From Gandjariella thermophila (GTDB lineage: Bacteria; Actinomycetota; Actinomycetes; Mycobacteriales; Pseudonocardiaceae), in assembly GCF_005405885.1 (NCBI RefSeq), contig NZ_BJFL01000025.1, positions 1 to 64,000 on the forward strand: a stretch of 64,000 nt of DNA, read 5' to 3'. A program made the position numbers and the translations under genes. How positions within the stretch are numbered: position 1 is the stretch's first letter; every line of letters begins with the position of its first letter. Below, piece after piece: positions 41,449 through 48,797 of this stretch. Under the pieces are notes generated by a model. That model was not told the DNA's origin. It did not search any database and saw only the letters and a program-made list of their open reading frames with translations.

Positions 41449-42776
41449 GCACCGTGGACACGAACCGACCGCTGCTCCGGTCACGGCTGGCCAACGAGCG
41501 GCTGCACACCATGATTCCGGGGGGCGCGCACACCTACGCCAAGGGGGACGACCAGTACCCCGAGGACCTCGCGCCGGTGATCAGCCACGGCCGTGGCGCG
41601 CACGTATGGGACGTCGACGGTAACGAGTACATCGAGTACGGCTCCGGGCTGCGCTCGGTCAGCCTCGGCCACGCGCACCCGCGCGTCCTCGCGGCGGTGC
41701 GACGGGAACTCGACCGGGGCAGCAACTTCGTCCGGCCCTCCATCGTGGAAGTCGAGGCGGCCGAACGGTTCCTTACCACCGTGCCGACCGCGGAGATGGT
41801 GAAGTTCGCGAAGAACGGCTCCGATGTCACCACGGCCGCCGTGCGGCTGGCCCGCGCGGTCACCGGCCGCCCCATGGTGGCGATCTGCCGCGATCACCCG
41901 TTCTTCTCCACCGACGACTGGTTCATCGGCACCACGGCGATGTCAGCCGGCGTTCCCGCGGCGACCACCGAGCTGACCGTCACCTTCCCGTACGGCGACC
42001 TGGCCGCTACCGAGGACCTGCTCAACCGGCACGAGGGGCGGATCGCCTGCCTCGTCCTCGAACCCGCCACCCAGCAGGATCCGCCGCCCGGGTACCTCGC
42101 CGGGCTGCGCGAACTCGCCGACCGGCACGGCTGCGTGCTCGTCTTCGACGAGATGATCACCGGCTTCCGCTGGTCCGCCGCGGGCGCCCAGGGCCTGTAC
42201 GGCGTCGTCCCGGACCTGTCCACGTTCGGTAAGGCGCTGGGCAACGGCTTCGCCGTCGCCGCGCTGGCCGGCCGCAGGGAACTGATGGAGCGGGGTGGCC
42301 TACGCGACTCCCGGGACCGGGTGTTCCTGCTGTCCACCACGCACGGGGCGGAGACGCACTCGCTGGCCGCCGCCATGGCGGTGCTGGACACCTACGTCGA
42401 GGAGGGCATCACCGCGCGGCTGCACGCTCTCGGCGAGCGGCTCGCCGCCGGCGTCCGGGAGGTCGCCTCCGGCATGGGCGTCGGCGACCACGTCGTGGTC
42501 CGCGGCCGGGCCAGCAACCTGGTGTTCGCCACCCTGGACGAGAACCGGCAGCCGTCGCAGCGGTACCGCACGCTCTTCCTGCGCCAGCTACTCGCCGGCG
42601 GCGTGCTCGCACCGTCCTTTGTGGTCAGTGGCGCGCTCGACGACGCCGACATCGACCGCACCGTCGACATCGTCGCCGAGGCCTGCGCGGTGTATCGCAA
42701 GGCGCTCGACTGCGGAGACCCCACTCCCTGGCTGGGCGGTCGACCGGTGAAGCCGGTGTTCCGCCGCTTCGTGTGA
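41445..42776 (+). CDS. Glutamate-1-semialdehyde aminomutase-like class III aminotransferase
   Basis: 443 residues from the GTG at 41445 (GTGA overlap; a GTG at 41454 is the alternative). HemL-like landmarks: MIPGGAHTYAKGDDQYP at the N terminus, WDVDGNEYIEYGSGLRSVSLG, FAKNGSDVTTAAVRLARA, VFDEMITGFRW, and the PLP lysine in STFGKALGNGFAVAAL (about residue 263). It is located at the end of the sugar operon, not with haem genes. Related proteins in polysaccharide clusters act as aminotransferases on sugars or small acyl groups. A transamination or 1,2-amino shift on a pathway intermediate is inferred, not shown. Confidence 0.85.
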   Translation: MSTVDTNRPLLRSRLANERLHTMIPGGAHTYAKGDDQYPEDLAPVISHGRGAHVWDVDGNEYIEYGSGLRSVSLGHAHPRVLAAVRRELDRGSNFVRPSIVEVEAAERFLTTVPTAEMVKFAKNGSDVTTAAVRLARAVTGRPMVAICRDHPFFSTDDWFIGTTAMSAGVPAATTELTVTFPYGDLAATEDLLNRHEGRIACLVLEPATQQDPPPGYLAGLRELADRHGCVLVFDEMITGFRWSAAGAQGLYGVVPDLSTFGKALGNGFAVAALAGRRELMERGGLRDSRDRVFLLSTTHGAETHSLAAAMAVLDTYVEEGITARLHALGERLAAGVREVASGMGVGDHVVVRGRASNLVFATLDENRQPSQRYRTLFLRQLLAGGVLAPSFVVSGALDDADIDRTVDIVAEACAVYRKALDCGDPTPWLGGRPVKPVFRRFV

Positions 42777-42830
42777 CGCGCCGGCGACTGTTGGCGGGGG
42801 CCTTGGGGCAGAGAGGAGATCGGTGAACGG

Positions 42831-42944
42831 ATGGATGTATTCGCAGCGGACGAGCTGTGCGGGCGGGCCGCCCTCGTCACCGGCGCGAGCGGCGAAATCG
42901 GCAGAGCCATCGCGGTGGCTCTTGCGCCCAGCTCACCAGCGTGA
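42831..42944 (+). pseudogene. Truncated short-chain dehydrogenase (N-terminal fragment)
   Basis: The frame from ATG 42831, behind GAGAGGAG, reads MDVFAADELCGRAALVTGAS followed by GEIGRAIAVALA, a clean SDR nucleotide-binding start (TGxxGxIG). It stops at TGA after 37 residues, where about 210 more would be expected. The sequence then runs into unrelated DNA and the end of the PAP2 gene on the other strand. It looks like a gene cut off by a deletion at the right edge of the polysaccharide locus. Confidence 0.65.
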
Positions 42945-43014
42945 CCCTGCTACCGACCGAGTTCGTCTCCGGCGCGCCGATCTGGCACCCGACAGCGACT
43001 GACTGCGGCCTTGA

Positions 43015-43677
43015 TCAGCGCCCGGAGCGAATACCGGCGACGCGGTCGACCAGCCACGCGGTGGCCGGCACCACCGCCAGCGCGGTGGCGTAGCCGCCGA
43101 GTGCGTCGGTGGGGTAGTGGGCGCCGAGGGCGACCTCGGCCCACCCCATCGCCGCCCCCGCCAGTGCGGCCGCGACCAGCGGCAGCAGCGTCGCGGCCCG
43201 GCGGCGAAGCCGGAGCATCCCCGTGGCGACCAGCGCCGCGACGAGGGCGAGCGCGGTGGCCAGCGCGGTGTGCCCGCTGGGAAACGACAGGTAGCCACCG
43301 TGAATCGTGCGGCCCACCACGTGCTTGAGCAGAGACGTCGACCCGACGGTGAGGCCGGCACCGGCGAGCGTGAGCACCGCGGCGCGCGGCCGCCGGAGCA
43401 GCAGGCAGGCGGCTACCGCCGCGGCGACCAGGATGGTCGCGCCGACCGGTTCGCCGCAGAAGTCGATGGCCAGCGCGGCGTAGCGCCACGGCGGCCGCAC
43501 ACCGTCGACGCCGGGCAGGATCCACCCGTCGACCGCCCCCGGGGTGCGATGACCGGCGTAGTGGACGCCGAGGGCGGCGACCACCAGCGCGCCGAGGACC
43601 GCCAGCACCCCGAGCGGCAGTCCGAGGCCCGGGGGCAGGGCCGGTCGTTCGCTGTGCCGTTCACTGGGTGCGGGCAA
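43015..43677 (-). CDS. PAP2-superfamily membrane protein with incomplete phosphatase motifs
   Basis: 220 residues, about six membrane segments. The PAP2 core is visible: Lys118 of motif 1, PSGH at 133-136, and H187-YPT-D191 of motif 3. In motif 1 the Arg-Pro that should follow K-x6 is Ile125-His126. In motif 3 the Ser-Arg five residues before the His is Ala180-Glu181. Phosphate-binding arginines are therefore missing. It may have lost lipid-phosphatase activity or changed substrate. The TTG start at 43677 overlaps the upstream gene by 17 bp; a shorter start is possible. Confidence 0.75.
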   Translation of the reverse strand: MPAPSERHSERPALPPGLGLPLGVLAVLGALVVAALGVHYAGHRTPGAVDGWILPGVDGVRPPWRYAALAIDFCGEPVGATILVAAAVAACLLLRRPRAAVLTLAGAGLTVGSTSLLKHVVGRTIHGGYLSFPSGHTALATALALVAALVATGMLRLRRRAATLLPLVAAALAGAAMGWAEVALGAHYPTDALGGYATALAVVPATAWLVDRVAGIRSGR

Positions 43678-45361
43678 GGAGAATCCAGTCGGTGGTGCGC
43701 TCGGTTTCGGTGAAGTGCCGGTCCAGGTAGGGCTGGTAGAGGTCGAGCATCGTCTGAACCGTCTGCTGGCAGCAGCCCCGCCCGGGCACCATGCGCGGGA
43801 CCATCACCCAGCGCGCGTTGCCGAAGGCCCGGTCGGCGCTGGGATGGCTGGCGCGGTCGAAGTCGATGCCGACGTCCCACCACAGCGGCTCGCCCCGGCT
43901 GGGCGGCAGGGACAGCGCGAAGGAGAACGGGTTGGCGAGCGCGACGGTGAACACCGTGTCGCGCGGGGCGACGTGCCGTCGCAGCAATGCCATGCCGTCG
44001 TTCATCATGGCCGGAACCTCGTTGGCGGTGCGGTAGGCCGTCTGCCAGGTCGCGTCGGCCGGTACGACGAAGTCGCGCAGCCGGTCGCTGGCCATCCGCT
44101 GGCTCGGCGCCGGGGCGGCGACCTCGCCGCGCAGCGCCACCGCCCTGCCGATGGCCACCATGTCCCGCGCGGCGACCAGGCCGGCCGTGCCGACCAGCAG
44201 CACGGCGACGCCGGCCAGCAGCGGTTTCGGCGGGCGGAACGGGCGCGCGCCGGCCGGTGCGGCGTCGCCGACGGCGTATCCGGCCAGCAGCAGCGGGATC
44301 AGCACCAGCGCCGGCAGGTCGACCTTCTCCTGCGAGTTGGTGACCGAGACCAGCACGCTGGAGCCGAGGACGTAGCCGGCCGCCGCCGCCAGCCGCCAGA
44401 TCGGTCGGGCTGGCCGGCCATGCCGGCGGGCGGACACCAGCAGCCCGCCGATGACCGCGGCGGCGACCAGCCCCACCGGGAGGTTGACCGCCACGCTGCG
44501 CACCAGCACGGACAGCCGCTGCCCGTCGCGCTGCGCCCGGGCGGTGGCCACGAAGTCGGCCAGGTAGTCCGGCGCGCGGGCGCCGAACGCGAGCCACATC
44601 GCGATCCCGACGAGCAGGAAGCCGACGACGGCCCACAGCGCGAGCAGCAGCCGGCGGGGAAGGGTGCCCAGCAGCAGGCCGGCGCCGACCGCGCCCACCC
44701 CGACCAGCAAGAAACTGATCTTGCAGTAGCACAGCAGGCCCAGCAGCGCCCCGAGGATCAGCCCGTCGCCGGCCAGCGCGCGTGGTGGCATCGGGACCCG
44801 CGGCCGTAGCAGCGCGAGCACGAGCAGCGTCGCGTACAGCGCCCAGCCGTACCGGTTGTAGAGCATCGCGTAGGTGGTGTTGCCCGCCGAGTAGCCGAGC
44901 GGCCGAACCGCGACCACCACGACGGCGACGAAGACGGTGAACCCCGCGGCGAGCGGAGCGGGCAGACGCCGCCGCGCGACCAGCCAGCCGAGCACCGCGA
45001 CGATCCCGAGGAAGACCACGCTGCCGTAGCCGACCGCGGCGAGGGACGGTACCCGCTGCATCCGCATGCCGATCGCGGTCAGCCCGTACACCAGCGGCCC
45101 GATGGGGCTGGCGAAGTCGGTGCTGGGCGCCTGACCCTGGAGGATCCGGTACGCGCCGTCGAGCAGGATGAAGTTGTCCCAGGGCGCCATCATCGGCGCG
45201 GGCGCGGACCAGAGGGTGATGCCGCCGAGGGCGGCCACCGCGCCGAATGCCAGCAGCGCCCAGAACGGGCTCCGACTCATGTCCCGGCCGGCGATCGGCC
45301 GGTGGCCGCCGATTCCCGCGCCAGCACGATCGTCGCGTTCGTCGACTGCTGGATTCGCCAT
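43661..45361 (-). CDS. Large multi-spanning membrane protein of unknown function (glycosyltransferase-C-like topology)
   Basis: 566 residues from an ATG at 45361 behind GAGGGGG (starts at 45391 or 45280 are also possible). About 11 hydrophobic segments, with a charged loop after the first (PAPMMAPWDNFILLDGAYRIL, then TDFASPIGPLVYG) and a soluble C-terminal part of about 170 residues (VVPADATWQTAYRTANEVP, WWDVGIDFDRASHPSADRA). A long first loop with acidic residues plus many helices resembles GT-C transferases such as those of the DUF2029/mannosyltransferase group, but no family motif could be confirmed. It overlaps the PAP2 gene, so the two are probably one operon. Confidence 0.65.
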   Translation of the reverse strand: MANPAVDERDDRAGAGIGGHRPIAGRDMSRSPFWALLAFGAVAALGGITLWSAPAPMMAPWDNFILLDGAYRILQGQAPSTDFASPIGPLVYGLTAIGMRMQRVPSLAAVGYGSVVFLGIVAVLGWLVARRRLPAPLAAGFTVFVAVVVVAVRPLGYSAGNTTYAMLYNRYGWALYATLLVLALLRPRVPMPPRALAGDGLILGALLGLLCYCKISFLLVGVGAVGAGLLLGTLPRRLLLALWAVVGFLLVGIAMWLAFGARAPDYLADFVATARAQRDGQRLSVLVRSVAVNLPVGLVAAAVIGGLLVSARRHGRPARPIWRLAAAAGYVLGSSVLVSVTNSQEKVDLPALVLIPLLLAGYAVGDAAPAGARPFRPPKPLLAGVAVLLVGTAGLVAARDMVAIGRAVALRGEVAAPAPSQRMASDRLRDFVVPADATWQTAYRTANEVPAMMNDGMALLRRHVAPRDTVFTVALANPFSFALSLPPSRGEPLWWDVGIDFDRASHPSADRAFGNARWVMVPRMVPGRGCCQQTVQTMLDLYQPYLDRHFTETERTTDWILLARTQ

Positions 45362-45783
45362 TCCCGGTGCGCCCCCTCGGCTGCCCGACATCCTCGGTGC
45401 GCCCCGACGTCGGCCGTCATAGATGACTCGCCAGGCCGCGTGGATTCGTTACCACCGGGTCCAGGGCGGGCCGGCGGCGACCGCGGACCGATCCGGGCGC
45501 GACGGCTGATGGACCCGGTCGGGGTAACGCGGGCCGGGTCCCCGGCGACCAAGTAAGCAGCCGGTCAGCGGGAACACCTGCGCACCGGGTGTGTTCCGTC
45601 CCGGCCACGACCGGACCTTCCCGGTGGCCGACCCGATCGCGGGTCAACTATTGTCCCTGCCGATCTTTCCGGAACGCGCCCTTCCGGAGCGCTTTCCCGA
45701 GCGCTTTTCCGGAGGCGTCCGGTGGAGGGACAGCACGCCGTGCAGCAGAAGCGGGTGGGCACGACACGGGCGGAGGCGTTGCG
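45362..45783. other. 422-bp divergent intergenic region with iterated TTCCGGA units
   Basis: No gene is supported. The part near the acyltransferase gene (45667-45717) has four imperfect copies of an 11-bp unit, described separately. The rest shows no clear promoter or terminator. An open + strand frame runs through it but has no homology signature and its peptide is explained by the repeats. Confidence 0.5.
45667..45717. repeat. Four near-tandem copies of TTCCGGAGCGC
   Basis: Copies start at 45667 (TTCCGGAACGC), 45682 (TTCCGGAGCGC), 45694 (TTCCCGAGCGC) and 45707 (TTCCGGAGGCG), spaced 15, 12 and 13 bp apart. TTCCGGA is close to palindromic. Uneven spacing near one helical turn suggests an array of protein-binding sites rather than coding sequence. 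They end 67 bp before the acyltransferase start. Confidence 0.6.
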
Positions 45784-46362
45784 ATGACCGTGGAAGCCGT
45801 CGATGGGGTGCGGGTACATCCGCTGGGCCTGTGCGAGAGCGACGACGTGGGCGCCGGCACGCGGGTGTCGGCCTTCGCGCACGTGTTGCCCGGTGCTCGC
45901 GTCGGTCGGGACTGCACCATCTGCGACTGCGCCTTCGTGGAGACCGGCGCGGTGCTCGGCGACCGGGTCACGGTGAAGAACGGCACCCTGGTGTTCGCCG
46001 GCGTGACCTGCGAGGACGACGTCCTGCTCGGACCCAACGTGCTGTTCACCAACGACCTGCGGCCGCGGGCGCACCTGCGCGAGGAGCCGGAGCAGCTCCG
46101 GTCCACTGTGGTGGGTCGGGGCGCCAGCCTGGGCGCGGGCACGCTGGTCGTCTGCGGCGTGACCATCGGCCCGCACGCGTTCACCGCGGCCGGCTCGGTG
46201 ATCACCAAGGACGTGCCCGCGCACGCCTTCGTCGCCGGCGACCCCGCTGGCGTCAAGGGCTGGGTGTGCGCGTGCGGCTGCCGCCTGGACGGGCTGTTGC
46301 AGTGCCCGGACTGCGGCACCGTGCACATCCGCGGCGATGCCGGGCTGACCGCGGTGTCCTGA
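45784..46362 (+). CDS. Left-handed beta-helix acyltransferase (WbpD/WlbB-like) with C-terminal zinc-ribbon-like tail
   Basis: 192 residues. Hexapeptide repeats fill residues 20-155 (VGAGTRVSAFAHVLPGARVG, TICDCAFVETGAVLGDRVTV, NGTLVFAGVTCEDDVLLGP). They resemble acetyltransferases that acylate 3-amino sugars of UDP-GlcNAc3NA type. The last 30 residues hold CACGC and CPDCG, two Cys pairs spaced like a rubredoxin-type zinc knuckle. Good RBS (GGAGG). Its place 3 kb from the polysaccharide locus makes a role in decorating a surface sugar plausible, though it has its own promoter region. Confidence 0.82.
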   Translation: MTVEAVDGVRVHPLGLCESDDVGAGTRVSAFAHVLPGARVGRDCTICDCAFVETGAVLGDRVTVKNGTLVFAGVTCEDDVLLGPNVLFTNDLRPRAHLREEPEQLRSTVVGRGASLGAGTLVVCGVTIGPHAFTAAGSVITKDVPAHAFVAGDPAGVKGWVCACGCRLDGLLQCPDCGTVHIRGDAGLTAVS

Positions 46363-46389
46363 AGAGATGTCCCGACGGGGGGAGTCACG

Positions 46390-47292
46390 ATGACCGGGTA
46401 CTGGTTGCGCCGTATCCAGCGGCTCGACCCGGTGGCCGACCACCAGGAGATCTACCGGATCTCCGCCGGGTTCGAGTTCCCGTGGGACTACACGCGCGCG
46501 CTGGAGTTCGCGCTGTTCCGCACGTACTGCGTGCCCAGCATCTCCGGCCTGCTCGCCGCGACCGGGGAGTTCGAGAAGCGCACCCAGAAGCGTTACGACG
46601 ACACGTCGTTGCTGATGCAGGAGATCAGCGAGCACGGCTACGACTCACCGCGCGGCCGGGAGGCGATCCGGATGATCAACCGGATGCACGGCCGGTACGC
46701 GATCAGCAACGACGACATGCGCTACGTACTGTCCACGTTCGTCTACGACCCGATCGACTGGATCGACCGGTTCGGCTGGCGCCGGCTGCACGAGCACGAG
46801 CGCCTGGCCGCGTTCCATCACTTCCGGGCGATCGGCGCGCGGATGGCGATCAAGGACATCCCGGCCGACGACGCGGAGTTCCGCCGGTTCAAAACCGACT
46901 ACGAGCGAGAACACTTCCGCTACTCCGACACCAACCGGCAGATCGGCGGCTACACCCTCGACCTGTTCTGCTCCTGGTATCCCCGGCCGCTGCGGCCGGC
47001 GGTCGCCACCGCGGCCCGCGGCCTGCTCGACCCGGCGATGCTCGCCGCGTTCGGCTTCCCGCCCGCCCCGGCCTGGGTGGGCCCGGTCGCCCGCGCAGGG
47101 CTGCGGGCCCGGTCCGCGGTGGTGCGGCTGCTGCCCCGCCGCCGGCGGTCACGGCTCACCCGGGAACCCCGCAACCGCACCTACCGTGGCTACCCGCACG
47201 GCTATACGCCGGGCGATCTGGGTGCTCCCGAGCCCCCGGCTGATCTGGACCGGCGCTGGCTGCGCGGCGGCGAGCGGCCGGAGTCACGGTGA
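46390..47292 (+). CDS. MpaB/rubber-oxygenase (DUF2236) family protein
   Basis: 300 residues, cytoplasmic. Family-type segments include FALFRTYCVPSISGLLAATG, IRMINRMHGRYAISNDDMRY with the conserved His likely to bind haem or metal, and STFVYDPIDWIDRFGWR followed by AFHHFRAIGARM. Related proteins include the Lcp rubber oxygenase domain and MpaB', but most actinobacterial members have no assigned substrate. The gene lies 27 bp after the acyltransferase gene, in the same direction, and is probably co-transcribed with it. Function beyond family membership is unknown. Confidence 0.78.
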   Translation: MTGYWLRRIQRLDPVADHQEIYRISAGFEFPWDYTRALEFALFRTYCVPSISGLLAATGEFEKRTQKRYDDTSLLMQEISEHGYDSPRGREAIRMINRMHGRYAISNDDMRYVLSTFVYDPIDWIDRFGWRRLHEHERLAAFHHFRAIGARMAIKDIPADDAEFRRFKTDYEREHFRYSDTNRQIGGYTLDLFCSWYPRPLRPAVATAARGLLDPAMLAAFGFPPAPAWVGPVARAGLRARSAVVRLLPRRRRSRLTREPRNRTYRGYPHGYTPGDLGAPEPPADLDRRWLRGGERPESR

Positions 47293-47495
47293 GTGGGTGT
47301 CAACGCGATCGTGGCGCGCGTTCAGGAACAGGCGCTGACAACGCGGACAGTGACCAGAACCACCGGATAGGGCGATGCGGACTTGCTATGGTGGCTTGAG
47401 CCCCGTAAAAGCAGGGCCCGGCGCCTACTCTCCGTAATTAATTCCTCGCGGTTCCTGGCATGGCGCGGCGGCCCCGCGGTAAGTGAGGTTCCCCG

Positions 47496-48020
47496 GTGCC
47501 CGTCGACCTCTCACCGATGATCGCGGCCACGACCCACTGGCTGCTCCGCGCGTACCCGCCCACCGGCGGCGTGTTCGGTGCGACGCTCGCGGAGGCGCAG
47601 GCGCGGCAGGCGGCCACCGTCGCGGCGTGGCTGCGCTACCCGACCGCGCTGGACGCCGGCCTGGTCACCATGGTCGGCCCCGGCGGCTCCGCCCGGCTGG
47701 ACTGGCTGGTCGGCGCGGACACCGCGCCGCCGGCCGAGGACGAGCACGCCTGGCGTAGCTGGGTGGACGAGGTGGTCGCGAGCTGGGCGGCCTGCCTGCT
47801 CGGCGACGAGGCGCTGGCCGCCGCCGCGGTCACCGCGGTCAAGGGCTCGGAGCACGCCTCCGGCATCCACTGCGACTTCCGCCGGCTGGTCCGGCCGGAC
47901 GAGAAGGACCGGAAGGCGGCGGCGCTGCTCCGGCATCCCGACCTCCTCGCCCCGGTGGCGGACCTGCATCGCGGTCCGCTGCGGGAGCGCCTCAACCTCG
48001 ACTCGGTCGAGGCCGCCTGA
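47496..48020 (+). CDS. Hypothetical cytoplasmic protein
   Basis: 174 residues from GTG 47496, with GTAAGTGAGG as a weak RBS and a 203-bp gap upstream. No membrane segment or recognisable motif. The first half is Ala-rich and helical; the C-terminal end (GIHCDFRRLVRPDEKDRKAA, then PVADLHRGPLRERLNLDSVE) is charged. Codon use in the third position is strongly GC-biased as in the real genes nearby, which supports expression. The function is not known. Confidence 0.55.
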   Translation: MPVDLSPMIAATTHWLLRAYPPTGGVFGATLAEAQARQAATVAAWLRYPTALDAGLVTMVGPGGSARLDWLVGADTAPPAEDEHAWRSWVDEVVASWAACLLGDEALAAAAVTAVKGSEHASGIHCDFRRLVRPDEKDRKAAALLRHPDLLAPVADLHRGPLRERLNLDSVEAA

Positions 48021-48108
48021 CGGTTCCGCGAGGCTTCCGAGTCGCCCGGCGGCGGCACGACGGTGCCGGGCAGGTGCGCCGCCCGGCACCATCCCATGCC
48101 GTGGGGTC

Positions 48109-48696
48109 TCAGCGCCCGGAACGCCTCCAGTCGCGGATCGCGTCCTGCACCCGGTCGAACACCGCCAGTGGCGGACCGGCCAGCAGGTTGGCCACCGCCG
48201 ACTCGCCGGCGGCGGGGTGCGGCCGTGTCGGCGCGGTCGCCTCGGCCGCCCGGACCGCCCCGGCCATCTGCCGCAGCCGGTCGGCGGACAGCTTCTTGCG
48301 AAGCTGCGGGAACTCGTCCTTCTCCTCGTGCGTGGCGTGCTCGACCACCGACTCGGCGAACTCCGTCATCTTCCGGTCGAAGTCGGGGTGGTCCACGCCC
48401 ATGCCGTGCAGCTCGGCCAGCACGTGCTTCGCCTCGTCCTCCTCGTGCAGCCGGCCGGACACCACCTTCTCGCCGTTCGGTATCTCGGTGCGCGCGGTCG
48501 GGTGCACCACGATCTCCTCGGCCGTCTCGTGCACCGCCAGCAGCCGCACCAGGTCCTCGAACAGCTCCTGCTTCCTCCGCCCGCGCTCGCCGGAGATCTG
48601 GCGGAACAGGGCCTTGATCTGGTTGTGCTGGTCGAGCAGCAGCTCGACCACGTCCTTGTCCTGAGTCTGCGCCCCCGTGCTGCCGGTCTTCGCCAC
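48109..48696 (-). CDS. Hemerythrin-like (DUF1948-type HHE) domain protein
   Basis: 195 residues from the GTG at 48696, behind GGAGGTGAG; an upstream frame to 48801 exists but lacks this RBS. The four-helix HHE domain shows LLDQHNQIKALFRQI, LLAVHETAEEIVVHPTAR, HEEDEAKHVLAEL and VEHATHEEKDEFPQL, supplying the His and Glu ligands of a di-iron site. Proteins of this type bind O2 or sense iron, redox state or nitric oxide. A Pro/Ala-rich tail follows. It is downstream of and co-directional with the MarR regulator, 101 bp apart. Confidence 0.87.
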   Translation of the reverse strand: MAKTGSTGAQTQDKDVVELLLDQHNQIKALFRQISGERGRRKQELFEDLVRLLAVHETAEEIVVHPTARTEIPNGEKVVSGRLHEEDEAKHVLAELHGMGVDHPDFDRKMTEFAESVVEHATHEEKDEFPQLRKKLSADRLRQMAGAVRAAEATAPTRPHPAAGESAVANLLAGPPLAVFDRVQDAIRDWRRSGR

Positions 48697-48797
48697 GTGC
48701 CTCACCTCCGTCACGGCCTCCGTCGTGCCGCTGTCCTTGGCTTTCCCCCGAATCGCCGAGGTCATGCACGGGGCCGTGGCGGGGGCCACGCACCGCG

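Noticed and set aside
41445-42776. Haem biosynthesis glutamate-1-semialdehyde aminomutase (hemL)
   Set aside because: The sequence is HemL-like, but it is translationally coupled to the end of a sugar operon and has no haem genes around it.
15077-42776. Secondary-metabolite (antibiotic) cluster
   Set aside because: Despite deoxysugar-type genes, there is no polyketide synthase, peptide synthetase or other scaffold enzyme, and Wzx, Wzy and copolymerase genes point to a surface polysaccharide.
47293-47495. Possible riboswitch in the gap before the hypothetical gene at 47496
   Set aside because: The leader has some short GC-rich stems, but no conserved core of a known class (cobalamin, c-di-AMP, TPP, c-di-GMP) could be matched.
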